A stretch of 23,052 bases of DNA from Clostridiales bacterium (GCA_019416265.1 DXXQ01000209.1:1-23052), one strand, 5' to 3'; counted from the first letter of the stretch, positions 1 through 7,967 are shown. The notes: generated by a model from the letters alone, not told the origin. A program made the numbers and translations.

Positions 1-1
1 A

Positions 2-748
2 AGACAGGCGACTATTGTACGTCTGCTGCTCGAAAAAGGCAAGGTTCGCGTAAAAGATCTCAGTGAAGAATTCCAGGTGACAGAAGACTGCATCCGTAAA
101 GACTTAAAAGCCCTGGAAAACGCGGGCAGATTAAAAAGAACTTATGGGGGAGCCATTCTCTCACAGGATTATCCGCTGAAAAGAGATGTAGTAGACAGAC
201 GGAACTATCATCTGGATAAGAAAAAAATCATAGCTGCCAAGGCAATGGAGCTGATAAAAAATAATGAGACGATTTTCCTTGATATTTCAACTACAAATAT
301 TGAACTGGCACATCTCATTGCGACCTCGCAGCTTCGTCTGACAGTGGTGAGCAATATGATAGACATTCTCCAGATTCTGGCAAAAAACAGTTCGATCACA
401 ACGATTGGAACAGGCGGAACCATGTATCCGGGAGTTAATGGCTTTATGGGGGTTGCTACGGTTGAGGTCATCAAGCAGTACAGCTTTGACCGCGCATTTA
501 TAGGAAGCTGCGGAATCGATATTACAGACGGAACCATCACCACACTGGGGGTTGAGGATGGGCTAACCAAGAAAGCTGCTCTTCAAAGCGGAAGACATCA
601 GTACGTAGTTATGGAACGTGATAAATTTTATTTTAATGAAAGTTATAAATTTGCACACTTAGATGATATTGACGGAATTGTAACGGATGAATTTCCTGAC
701 TGCACAATTGTCAGTTCATTGGAGGCAGCGGGAGTACAGCTGTTTTAA
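2..748 (+). CDS. DeoR-family transcriptional regulator, 5' end outside window
   Basis: The frame is open from base 2 and lacks its true start, so only the first few residues of the protein are missing. The first codons (RQATIVRLLLEKGKVRV) followed by DLSEEFQVTEDCIRKDLKAL form the N-terminal winged helix-turn-helix of DeoR regulators, ending in the typical GRLKRTYGGA wing. The GTG at 77 falls inside the recognition helix and is not a credible start. The rest matches the DeoR sensor domain, an ISOCOT-like fold that binds phosphorylated sugars, with FLDISTTN, IGTGGT and DRAFIGSCGID segments. DeoR proteins usually repress neighbouring carbohydrate genes and are released by a sugar phosphate. Here the likely targets are the cutC-transglutaminase-peptidase genes starting 122 bp downstream. 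The ligand cannot be read from sequence. Confidence 0.9.
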   Translation, partial: RQATIVRLLLEKGKVRVKDLSEEFQVTEDCIRKDLKALENAGRLKRTYGGAILSQDYPLKRDVVDRRNYHLDKKKIIAAKAMELIKNNETIFLDISTTNIELAHLIATSQLRLTVVSNMIDILQILAKNSSITTIGTGGTMYPGVNGFMGVATVEVIKQYSFDRAFIGSCGIDITDGTITTLGVEDGLTKKAALQSGRHQYVVMERDKFYFNESYKFAHLDDIDGIVTDEFPDCTIVSSLEAAGVQLF

Positions 749-804
749 ACGGCAGGGCTGCTTTGAATGATAAGAAATGCTCCTGGGTTACACAGAAAAA
801 GGAG

Positions 805-847
805 CGGCTGTATGTCAGGGGAAGGAGATTCTTTCGGCATACAGCCG
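805..847 (+). repeat. 10-bp inverted repeat in the leader before cutC
   Basis: CGGCTGTATG (805-814) and CATACAGCCG (838-847) are perfect complements around a 23-nt loop. The hairpin lies in the 122-bp gap between the DeoR gene and cutC and ends 10 bp before the AAGGAG ribosome binding site (858-863). No T tract follows, so it is not an obvious intrinsic terminator. It could be an operator for the DeoR protein or an mRNA structure. I see no convincing -35/-10 pair in this gap, so read-through from the regulator gene is possible. Confidence 0.45.
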
Positions 848-870
848 GATATGTTTGAAGGAGAAAAGAC

Positions 871-1617
871 ATGAAAGATTATATATTAGAAGCATGTGTG
901 GATTCTGTAGAATCTGCTCTTGCTGCCGCAGAAGGCGGAGCAACAAGACTGGAACTTTGCAGTAATCTGATTATCGGCGGAACCACACCAAGTCCGTGGC
1001 TTTTTAAAGAAATCAGAAAACATACAGACATCAGAATTCATGCGCTGATCCGTCCGAGATTTGGAGATTTCTGCTATACAGATTCAGAGTTTGCCATAAT
1101 TAAACAGGCAGTAGCCGACTTCAGAGAACTGGGGGCAGAAGGTGTAGTTATCGGTATTCTGAAACCGGACGGAACCTTAAATATGGAGCAGATGAAAGAA
1201 CTGATGGATGCTGCCGGAGAGATGTCGGTAACCCTGCACAGGGCCTTTGACGTTTGTGTCGATCCATATGAGACAATGGAGCAGGCTATTGAACTTGGGA
1301 TTGATACGATCCTTACATCAGGGCAGAAAAATGTCTGTACAGAGGGCGCAAGTCTTCTGAAAGATCTGGTGGAGAAGAGCAGAGGCAGAATCACCATTCA
1401 GGTGGGAAGCGGTGTGAGCGCAGAGGTCATCCGGAAAATGTACCCGCTGACAAATGCAACTGCCTATCATATGTCCGGAAAGGTAACGCTGGACAGTGTG
1501 ATGGAATACAGAAAAGAGGGCGTAAATATGGGACTTCCGACCCTCAGTGAATTTGAAGTATGGCGTACAGACGCAGAAAAGATTAAAGAAGCGAAAACCG
1601 TTCTGGAGGAATTATAA
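871..1617 (+). CDS. cutC: CutC family protein (TIM barrel)
   Basis: The 248-residue product equals the length of E. coli CutC and carries the family motifs in order: GATRLELCSN (23-32) with GGTTPS (36-41), IRPRFGDFCY (60-69), LHRAFDVC (122-129) and LTSGQ (148-152). This is a cytosolic TIM barrel. The family is named for copper homeostasis, but the copper phenotype of the E. coli gene has been questioned, so a role in copper handling should not be assumed. Nothing nearby concerns metals. Start: ATG 871 with AAGGAG at 858-863, 7 nt upstream. The stop codon overlaps the next gene's ATG by one base (TAATG), which implies translational coupling. The operon context with a DeoR regulator, transglutaminase-like protein and peptidase suggests a catabolic role. 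That is inference. Confidence 0.93.
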   Translation: MKDYILEACVDSVESALAAAEGGATRLELCSNLIIGGTTPSPWLFKEIRKHTDIRIHALIRPRFGDFCYTDSEFAIIKQAVADFRELGAEGVVIGILKPDGTLNMEQMKELMDAAGEMSVTLHRAFDVCVDPYETMEQAIELGIDTILTSGQKNVCTEGASLLKDLVEKSRGRITIQVGSGVSAEVIRKMYPLTNATAYHMSGKVTLDSVMEYRKEGVNMGLPTLSEFEVWRTDAEKIKEAKTVLEEL

Positions 1618-4097
1618 TGGCAGTTTTTTTGGAAAAAAACAGGGAAAGAATTGAGAAGAAATATCAGGAACTGGTAAAAGAATTACCACATATTTTTGCA
1701 GAAGTAAACGAAAAAATGGCCGGTTGTGATGAAGATACAGCTCTTGCATGTAAATATCTTTACAATACCATGCCATACAGTGATTTCGGCAACTATACCT
1801 TTGAAATATTTCTTGATTATGCAGAACATGGTGTGTGGTTATGGAAAAATAAGGAGGCAGTGCGAGCTCTTCCTGAAACGATTTTCTTAAATTATGTTCT
1901 GGCACACAGAGTAAATGAAGAAGAGGTTGCACCCTGCAGAAAGCTTTTCTGTGAGAAAATCGGCAGCCGTGTAGACGGACTTTCCTTAAAAGACGCAGCT
2001 CTTGAGGTAAACTTCTGGTGTGCGGAAGAAGCTACCTACCATACAACGGATGAGAGAACGCTTTCCGCTCTTACTGTTTACAGAAGAGGAAACGGACGTT
2101 GTGGTGAAGAGTCCGTATTTACGGTAAACGCACTTCGAAGTGTAGGTATTCCTGCCCGTCAGGTATATGCGCCAAGATGGTCTCACTGCGATGATAACCA
2201 TGCATGGGTTGAAATCTGGTGTGACGGAGAATGGTATTTCCTTGGAGCCTGTGAGCCGGAGATGGTACTGGATAAAGGCTGGTTTACCAATGCTTCCTCC
2301 CGTGCTATGATGATCCATTCCCGTTTCTTTGACGAGGAAGGTGCAGAAGGAGATATTATCAGCAGAAACGGTATGGTTACGGAAATCAACGAGCTGAGAA
2401 GATACGCTCTTGTGAAAGAGATTACCGTAAAAGTAAAGGATGAAAATGGACAGACTGTAAGCGGTGCAAAGGTATCTTTTGAGGTGCTGAACTATTCTGA
2501 GTATGTAACAGTGGCAGAGAAGACTACAGATGAAAATGGAGAAACAGCGATCACAACAGGTCTTGGAACGATTCATGTTTTTGCCGTTCTTGAAAAAGAC
2601 GGTCTTCTGAAAGCCGAGATCCTCATGGATACAAGAAGTGAAGATTCCTGCGAGATAGTACTGAAACCATTTGAATCTGAGAGCACATGGAAAGCAGTAG
2701 ACATGATCGCACCACTTGATGCGCCGGTAAATACCAATGCGCCGACACCGGAGCAGAAAGCGATCGGTGATAAACGTGTGGCAAAAGCAAATGCAATGAG
2801 AGAAGAAAAGACACGGGGCTGGGTAAACCCTGAGTGTGATGCTTTCCTTCACAAAACGGTAACGGATATGGAGGATTCCCTGGGCTTCCCGTTTAGAGAT
2901 GAGATGCTGAATGTTCTTTCTGAGAAGGACAGAACAGACTGCTTAAGCGAGGTATTAGAGGAGCATCTGGACTATTCCATGCCATACTGGGATTCTGTAA
3001 GCAAGGAAACCTTTGTTTCTTATATCATGAACCCACGGGTGGATTTTGAAATCCTCAGACCTTATCGTAAGGCTATTTTAGATAAGTTTTCCCCGGATGA
3101 GCAGGATGCTATGAGGAAAAATCCTGTAGAAATCTGGAACACTGTGGATAAGATGATCGTTTCCAGACCGGAGCGTGAGCGTGCAAGCGTTATCACCACA
3201 CCTGCGGCATGCTTAAAGACAGGTATCGGAAGCTTCCTTTCCAAGAAAATCCTCTTTGTGGCCATTGCAAGAACCCTTGGAATTCCTGCAAGATTAAATC
3301 CGAATGACCGTTCCATGGAATACATGAACACAGAGGACGAATTTGTTGCAGTTCTTGCGAAAACCGAGAAGAACAGCCGCCTTGTGCTGAAAGAGACAGA
3401 CGGAACAGAGTGGAAATATTTCCTCAACTGGAGTATTGCAAGACTGGAAAACGGCAAATACACCTCTCTTCTTCTTGACGATGTAGTATTTGAAAACAGA
3501 GCTTTAGAGCTTAAAGTTGAATCCGGAAGCTATAGAATCATCACCTCAAACAGACTTCCAAACGGAAATATGTTTGCGAATATGTATGAGTTTGACGTAG
3601 CGGCAGGAGAGACAAAAGAGGTTGAACTTGTTCTTCGTCAGGCAAATCTTGAGGATATGCTGGAGAATATTGCAATTAACGAGTTTACACTGAAAAAAGA
3701 AGACGGAACAGATGTAAATGTTTCTGACCTTACCCGTGAAGGCAAACATATTCTTGCCTTCCTGGAAGAGGAAAAAGAGCCTACCGAGCATATTTTAAAT
3801 GAAATGATGGAGCAGCAGGAGGCATTTAAGAAATATGCGTCCAGAATTATTTTTGTAGTGCGCTCCAGGGAGGCTCTTTCCACACCGACCCTTGCCAAGG
3901 CTCTTGGAATTCTGGGGGATGAGGTGCAGATTTATTATGATGATTTCTCAGAAATCATCAATACTCTGGGAAGAAGAATGTATGTGGATCCGGAAAAGCT
4001 TCCGCTTATCATTGTGACAAACGGCGAGTTAAACGGAATTTATGCAACCAGCGGATACAATGTAGGTACCGGTGATATGCTTCTTCGCTTGATGTAA
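1617..4097 (+). CDS. Duplicated transglutaminase-like protein with a degenerate second copy and thioredoxin-like C-terminus
   Basis: The product has 826 residues, no signal peptide and no membrane segment, so it is probably cytosolic. The N-terminal transglutaminase-like domain (about 40-225) has NGRCGEES with nucleophile Cys162 and DDNHAWVE with His195. The third catalytic position falls near GACEPE (210-215), where Glu may replace the usual Asp. A beta-sandwich (Ig-like or transthyretin-like) follows at about 265-350 (VKVKDENGQTVSGAKVSFEV). Residues about 445-680 repeat this plan: MPYWD echoes MPYSD, and ARTLGIPARL echoes LRSVGIPARQ. In this copy Cys162 aligns with Phe540 and His195 with Phe576, so it should be inactive. 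Residues about 688-826 look like an AhpC/TSA-type thioredoxin fold without CxxC but with LP (795-796) at the cis-proline position. Superfamily members include transglutaminases, cysteine peptidases and peptide N-glycanases. The substrate is unknown. It lies in an operon with cutC and the M28 peptidase. Confidence 0.85.
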   Translation: MAVFLEKNRERIEKKYQELVKELPHIFAEVNEKMAGCDEDTALACKYLYNTMPYSDFGNYTFEIFLDYAEHGVWLWKNKEAVRALPETIFLNYVLAHRVNEEEVAPCRKLFCEKIGSRVDGLSLKDAALEVNFWCAEEATYHTTDERTLSALTVYRRGNGRCGEESVFTVNALRSVGIPARQVYAPRWSHCDDNHAWVEIWCDGEWYFLGACEPEMVLDKGWFTNASSRAMMIHSRFFDEEGAEGDIISRNGMVTEINELRRYALVKEITVKVKDENGQTVSGAKVSFEVLNYSEYVTVAEKTTDENGETAITTGLGTIHVFAVLEKDGLLKAEILMDTRSEDSCEIVLKPFESESTWKAVDMIAPLDAPVNTNAPTPEQKAIGDKRVAKANAMREEKTRGWVNPECDAFLHKTVTDMEDSLGFPFRDEMLNVLSEKDRTDCLSEVLEEHLDYSMPYWDSVSKETFVSYIMNPRVDFEILRPYRKAILDKFSPDEQDAMRKNPVEIWNTVDKMIVSRPERERASVITTPAACLKTGIGSFLSKKILFVAIARTLGIPARLNPNDRSMEYMNTEDEFVAVLAKTEKNSRLVLKETDGTEWKYFLNWSIARLENGKYTSLLLDDVVFENRALELKVESGSYRIITSNRLPNGNMFANMYEFDVAAGETKEVELVLRQANLEDMLENIAINEFTLKKEDGTDVNVSDLTREGKHILAFLEEEKEPTEHILNEMMEQQEAFKKYASRIIFVVRSREALSTPTLAKALGILGDEVQIYYDDFSEIINTLGRRMYVDPEKLPLIIVTNGELNGIYATSGYNVGTGDMLLRLM

Positions 4098-4100
4098 ACA

Positions 4101-4114
4101 GGAGGATAAGATTG
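4101..4114 (+). promoter_or_regulatory. Ribosome binding site choosing a TTG start for the M28 peptidase
   Basis: GGAGG lies at 4101-4105. TTG at 4112 is 6 nt downstream, while the in-frame ATG at 4118 is 12 nt downstream. Normal spacing favours TTG. The two starts differ by only two residues. Confidence 0.6.
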
Positions 4115-5368
4115 AAAATGAATATAAATGAAATCAGCGGACAGCGTCAGTTTGACTTTGTTTCCGGATTTAATTATATCAGAGAAGCAGGAACTCCTGC
4201 CGAGGAAAAGGCAGCTCTTTCTATTCAGGAAGAGCTGGAAAAAATCGGCGTGGAAAGCCGCCTGGAGAAATTTGATTTTGAGACTTTTGAGATAAAAAAT
4301 GCAAAGCTTTTTGTCACAGCGCCATATGAAAAAGAATACCGTGTAACCGGATACGGAAGGTGCGGGAATACTCCGAAAGAGGGAACGGAAGCAGAGTTTC
4401 TCTATGTGGAAAACGGCGATGACATCAGTCTTTCCTATGCAAAAGACAAGATTGTTATGGTGAATAATCCTGTGAGAAAGGATATGTACCAGAAATTTGT
4501 AAAGGCAGGCGCACTGGGCTTTATCAGTATTACAGGAACTCCTGTTGACGAAGGAGAGGATCTGATCACAAGAACCTACGGGCTTCCGGTAATGGATGAA
4601 ACGCCTATCCAGGGAGTGAACGTACACTATAAAGACGCAGTGGAAATGGTTTCCAAAGGCGCTTCCAGGGTGAAGATCCTTGTGGAGCAGGAAACGGTAA
4701 CCCGTACCTCCGCCAATGTGGCTGCCCGTATTGAAGGTACAGAAAAAGCAGAGGAGATTCTTACGTTAACTGCTCATTATGACTCTGTACCGGAGGGCCC
4801 CGGAGCCTATGACAATATGGCCGGCTGTGCCATTATTATGGAGCTGTGCCGTTATTTCAAAGAGCATCCCACTGGCAGAACCATGGAATTTGTGTGGTTT
4901 GGAGCAGAAGAAAAAGGTCTTGTGGGAAGCAGAAATTATATAAAAGCCCACGAAGATGAATTGAAAAAACATCAGTTTAACATGAACGTCGACCTTGCAG
5001 GACAGCTTGTCGGAGGAACTGTGATCGGTGTGACCGGAGATGTTTCCATCTGCCATATGATTCAGTATCTGGCAAATGAGATCGGTCTGGGAATGGAAGT
5101 GAGAAACAGTATCTGGGGAAGCGATTCCAACACCTTTGCATGGAAGGGCATTCCGGCCATGACACTGAATCGTGACGGCTTCGGAATGCACACCTGCCAT
5201 GATGTGGTGGAATATCTTTCTCCGTGGTCGCTGCAGAGAAGCGCCGCGCTTCTGGGACATATTGCCCAGAGCCTCGGCAATATTGCAACCATCCCGTTTA
5301 CCAGAGTGGTACCGGAGAATTTTATAAAAGAATTAGACGGTTACTTCCGTCCGTTCAGCGGAAAATAA
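4112..5368 (+). CDS. M28-family zinc aminopeptidase with PA-type insertion
   Basis: The 418-residue product has the co-catalytic zinc layout of clan MH peptidases: AHYDS with His222 and Asp224, GAYDN with bridging Asp234, GAEEKGL with Glu266 (general base) and Glu267, NVDLAG with Asp294, and GMHTCHD with His360 as the likely last ligand. The region before the catalytic domain (about 60-190) resembles a protease-associated insert (KFVKAGALGFISITG). There is no signal peptide, whereas many M28 enzymes are exported. The protein therefore probably trims peptides or amide conjugates in the cytosol. It starts 14 bp after the transglutaminase-like gene, and the two products may act in sequence (inference). 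Its last 36 bp overlap the convergent MFS gene. No terminator is visible behind it. Confidence 0.9.
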   Translation: MKMNINEISGQRQFDFVSGFNYIREAGTPAEEKAALSIQEELEKIGVESRLEKFDFETFEIKNAKLFVTAPYEKEYRVTGYGRCGNTPKEGTEAEFLYVENGDDISLSYAKDKIVMVNNPVRKDMYQKFVKAGALGFISITGTPVDEGEDLITRTYGLPVMDETPIQGVNVHYKDAVEMVSKGASRVKILVEQETVTRTSANVAARIEGTEKAEEILTLTAHYDSVPEGPGAYDNMAGCAIIMELCRYFKEHPTGRTMEFVWFGAEEKGLVGSRNYIKAHEDELKKHQFNMNVDLAGQLVGGTVIGVTGDVSICHMIQYLANEIGLGMEVRNSIWGSDSNTFAWKGIPAMTLNRDGFGMHTCHDVVEYLSPWSLQRSAALLGHIAQSLGNIATIPFTRVVPENFIKELDGYFRPFSGK

Positions 5369-6517
5369 TACGATCAGCATACCGATAAATGCTGCCCCTG
5401 CGGAAAACATGAGCATGGCGTTTACCCCTGCTTTGTCAATAAGAAAACCGCCAAGGAGAGAACCCAGGACGCATCCAAAGGTATAGGTCATAGTAAAATA
5501 GGCCTGTCCTTTGATAGCGTCCTGTTCTTTCATGATTGAGTTTACATAATATACAGAAGCTACTGTGATCAGAGCCCATCCTCCAATCTGCAGAATCTGT
5601 ACAAAGTAAAACGGCAGGATGGAAGTTACAAGAAGGCTTCCCAGAGCCTTCAGCATAAAGAAGATTCCGGAAATTCTTACCCAGATGTCACAACGGACTT
5701 TTTTTACCATATATCCGAAGAGAAACAGGGTGGGAAGCTCAATAAGAGCGGAAAGAGCCATGGAAATTCCCATCTCAGAGCTTCCGCCTCCCTTGGTTTC
5801 AATAATCTGGAAGGTGAAGCTGTTTAACAGTACATGGCTGATATAAAGGAGCATCCAGCCAATGAGCACAATACCAAAGCGTCTGTACTGTCTGAAAAAT
5901 GCCAGAGGATTTGCAGTTCCCCTTTCTGCTGCGGAAGGGCTTTTTTTGATTTTTGTAAACGGAAAGCACACCACGGCAATAAGAAAAGCAATATAAACGA
6001 GAATCATGGTTACAGGTACGGCAACTGCTCCGGCTGCTGCAGCAATCGCTCCCAAAGCATAGGATGCCAGTGCATAGGCCACAGAGCCCATTCCTCTGGA
6101 AACCCCGAAGTTCAGCTTTTTACCCTGATTGATGATTTCCATGCCGAGCGCGTTCATAAAGGGGGTAAGAAGCTGGAGGACGGTAATACAGATTCCGAAA
6201 AGAAATCCTGTCAAAAGCATGGAGCGGTGGTAAAGCAGAAAAAGCAGGGCGGATGAAGACAGGAGTACAACGGTCAGTATCAGGACGATGGCCTTCAGGG
6301 AAGGGCTGTCGGGTTTATCTGCATAGCCTGCAAGAACCGGCTGAAGAAAAGCCGAAATCGTTCCGGCGGCAGCAATGAGGAGGCCAATCTGGGTGTTTGT
6401 GAATCCGGCATCCAGAAGGTAAATGCTTGTAAATCCCATAACAGCGGCAAAGCTCATCCAGAAAAATCCCTGAATACAGGCATAGCGCGGGGTAAGGCTT
6501 GATTTAAAGTTTTTCAT
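5333..6517 (-). CDS. MFS transporter of the LacY/MFS_1-like type
   Basis: The 394-residue protein is hydrophobic throughout, with about 12 predicted membrane helices. It has the signatures of the sugar and nucleoside proton symporter branch: FWMSFAAVMGFTSIYLLDAG in helix 1, QIGLLIAAAGTISAFLQPVL (43-62), LAGYADK in the first cytoplasmic loop, and NFGVSRGMGSVAYAL at the start of helix 5. Start: ATG at 6517-6515 on the minus strand with AAGGAGAT just upstream. It is divergent from the YihS-like isomerase 202 bp away, which suggests it may import that enzyme's sugar. The substrate cannot be read from sequence. Its 3' end runs 36 bp into the convergent peptidase gene. Confidence 0.88.
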   Translation of the reverse strand: MKNFKSSLTPRYACIQGFFWMSFAAVMGFTSIYLLDAGFTNTQIGLLIAAAGTISAFLQPVLAGYADKPDSPSLKAIVLILTVVLLSSSALLFLLYHRSMLLTGFLFGICITVLQLLTPFMNALGMEIINQGKKLNFGVSRGMGSVAYALASYALGAIAAAAGAVAVPVTMILVYIAFLIAVVCFPFTKIKKSPSAAERGTANPLAFFRQYRRFGIVLIGWMLLYISHVLLNSFTFQIIETKGGGSSEMGISMALSALIELPTLFLFGYMVKKVRCDIWVRISGIFFMLKALGSLLVTSILPFYFVQILQIGGWALITVASVYYVNSIMKEQDAIKGQAYFTMTYTFGCVLGSLLGGFLIDKAGVNAMLMFSAGAAFIGMLIVLFSAERTEVTV

Positions 6518-6531
6518 ACTTAATCTCCTTG

Positions 6532-6549
6532 TAAAATAAATTTATTTTA
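6532..6549. repeat. 18-bp perfect AT-rich palindrome, possible operator
   Basis: TAAAATAAATTTATTTTA is its own reverse complement. It lies between the proposed -10 of the MFS gene and that gene's ribosome binding site, where a bound repressor would block transcription. It is very AT-rich, so chance is a real alternative. Confidence 0.4.
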
Positions 6550-6578
6550 TCATACAATAGAATGTGAGGTGATGTCCA
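6549..6578 (-). promoter_or_regulatory. Candidate promoter of the MFS gene
   Basis: Read on the minus strand, TGGACA (6578-6573) and TATGAT (6554-6549) are 18 bp apart, about 30 bp upstream of the MFS start codon. Each box has one mismatch to consensus. Confidence 0.5.
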
Positions 6579-6688
6579 TGAGAAAACCTTTATTTTCGAA
6601 TGAAATTTTTCCAGTAAAACTAGAAAAGAGAAAGATGGATTGCATTGACAGAGATTGCCTGTCTTGTTACAATGAAATTATAATATAG
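6578..6688 (+). CDS. Possible 36-residue small protein, uncertain
   Basis: ATG 6578 is preceded by GAGGTG (6566-6571) at 6 nt and opens 36 codons ending at TAG 6686-6688. The peptide begins MRKPLFSNEIF and holds three cysteines close together (DCIDRDCLSCY, 21-31). A weak upstream promoter (TTGTAA 6529-6534, 18 bp, TACAAT 6553-6558) would start just before this ribosome binding site. The isomerase promoter lies inside the frame. I recognise no family, and it may be a chance ORF. Confidence 0.18.
   Translation: MRKPLFSNEIFPVKLEKRKMDCIDRDCLSCYNEIII
6645..6673 (+). promoter_or_regulatory. Promoter of the sugar isomerase gene
   Basis: TTGACA (6645-6650) and TACAAT (6668-6673) are separated by exactly 17 bp, 47 bp before the start codon. 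The -35 box is perfect and the -10 has one mismatch. Confidence 0.75.
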
Positions 6689-6719
6689 CTTTACATTTTT
6701 TTAGAAAAGGTGGAGAAAA

Positions 6720-7967
6720 ATGAGCGAAATGAACAAAAAATATTTAATCGACACAGACGAAAACAGAAAATTCCTGGAAGAACTGACAGAGAATCTTCTT
6801 GCTTTCGGACATAAGTTTCCGTCACCGGGCGGAGGCTCTTACTACTTAGGAGATGACGGTACTCCCTGGACAGACAGAAATCGCGAAACCTGGATCACCT
6901 CCCGTATGACACATGTTTACAGCATCGGTTCCTTCCTTGGACATGAGGGAAGCAAAGAACTGGCAGCAGCAGGGCTGAAAGGCTTAAAGGGCGAGCTTCA
7001 CGATACTGTAAACGGCGGATGGTATGCAGGCCTTACGGCAGATAATGAGATCGTACCGAATAAGCAGTGCTATGCCCATGCGTTTGTGATTCTGGCAGCC
7101 TCTTCTGCAGTTCTTGCAGGCGTAGAGGGAGCGAAGGAATTGCTGGATGAGGCGCTTGCTTTATATGATGAGCGTTTCTGGAATGAAGAGGAAGGTCTTT
7201 CCTGCGATACCTGGAATACAGAGTTTACAGTTCTTGACAGCTACCGTGGGCTGAATGCAAATATGCACACAGTAGAAGCTTTCCTTGCAGCGGCAGATGT
7301 GACAGGAGATGAGAAGTACCGGGTAAGAGCAGGACGCATCATCGACAGAGTGCTTGTATGGAGTACAGAGAACAACTGGAGAATTCCGGAGCACTTCTCA
7401 AGCGACTGGGTTGCTGACCTGGACTGCAATAAGGATCGTCCGGCAGACCAGTTCAAGCCATACGGCGCAACTCCCGGACATGGAATCGAGTGGGCAAGAC
7501 TGATTACTCAGTGGGCTCTTTCTACATATAGGGATGACAAAGAAGGGGCAGCGAAATATATCGAGGCTGCTGAGAATCTCTTTAACAGGGCTGTTTCAGA
7601 TGCATGGAATGCAGACGGAAATCCGGGAATCGCCTATACGACGGACTGGGAAGGCAAGCCGGTAGTACATGACAGAATGCACTGGACTCTTGCAGAGGCG
7701 ATCAACACCTCCTCCGTTCTCTACCATGTAACAAAGAACCAGAAATATGCAGAGGATTACGCAGAATTCATGGCATACCTGGACGATAAGGTGATCGATC
7801 ATGTAAACGGCTCCTGGTTCCACCAGTTAGACGAAAACAATAACGTGATCGGTACGGTATGGCCGGGTAAATCCGACATTTACCATGCGTTACAGGCGAC
7901 CTTGATCCCATATCATACACCGGAGGTATCCATTGCACTGGCAGTGAAAAACGGTCAGAAGATCTGA
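6720..7967 (+). CDS. AGE/YihS-family aldose-ketose isomerase or epimerase
   Basis: The 415-residue product is an (alpha/alpha)6-barrel protein of the N-acylglucosamine 2-epimerase superfamily. From recall, it resembles E. coli YihS along its length: WITSRMTHVYS (58-68), GGWYAGL (99-105), NANMHTVEAF (179-188), YGATPGHGIEWARL (248-261), RMHWTLAEA (319-327) and SDIYHALQ (385-392). Arg62, His183, His254 and His389 are the likely catalytic residues. YihS isomerises sulfoquinovose and also mannose. Here the segment that reads HRFRAYGGTPG in YihS reads DQFKPYGATPG, so sulfoquinovose specificity is not supported, and a mannose- or glucose-type aldose is as likely. Start: ATG 6720 behind AGGTGGAG. It has its own promoter and is divergent from a sugar-type MFS transporter. 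No clear terminator follows. Confidence 0.88.
   Translation: MSEMNKKYLIDTDENRKFLEELTENLLAFGHKFPSPGGGSYYLGDDGTPWTDRNRETWITSRMTHVYSIGSFLGHEGSKELAAAGLKGLKGELHDTVNGGWYAGLTADNEIVPNKQCYAHAFVILAASSAVLAGVEGAKELLDEALALYDERFWNEEEGLSCDTWNTEFTVLDSYRGLNANMHTVEAFLAAADVTGDEKYRVRAGRIIDRVLVWSTENNWRIPEHFSSDWVADLDCNKDRPADQFKPYGATPGHGIEWARLITQWALSTYRDDKEGAAKYIEAAENLFNRAVSDAWNADGNPGIAYTTDWEGKPVVHDRMHWTLAEAINTSSVLYHVTKNQKYAEDYAEFMAYLDDKVIDHVNGSWFHQLDENNNVIGTVWPGKSDIYHALQATLIPYHTPEVSIALAVKNGQKI

Noticed and set aside
777..965. 62-codon plus-strand ORF
   Set aside because: It overlaps the start of cutC in another frame, has no good ribosome binding site and resembles nothing; its middle is the leader hairpin.
1986..2852. 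Long minus-strand ORF inside the transglutaminase-like gene
   Set aside because: It is a shadow of a confident coding frame, rich in Cys, His and Phe as antisense translations often are, with no start context.
6720..7967. Sulfoquinovose degradation locus
   Set aside because: Only the isomerase family matches; the expected partner genes are absent and the substrate loop differs.
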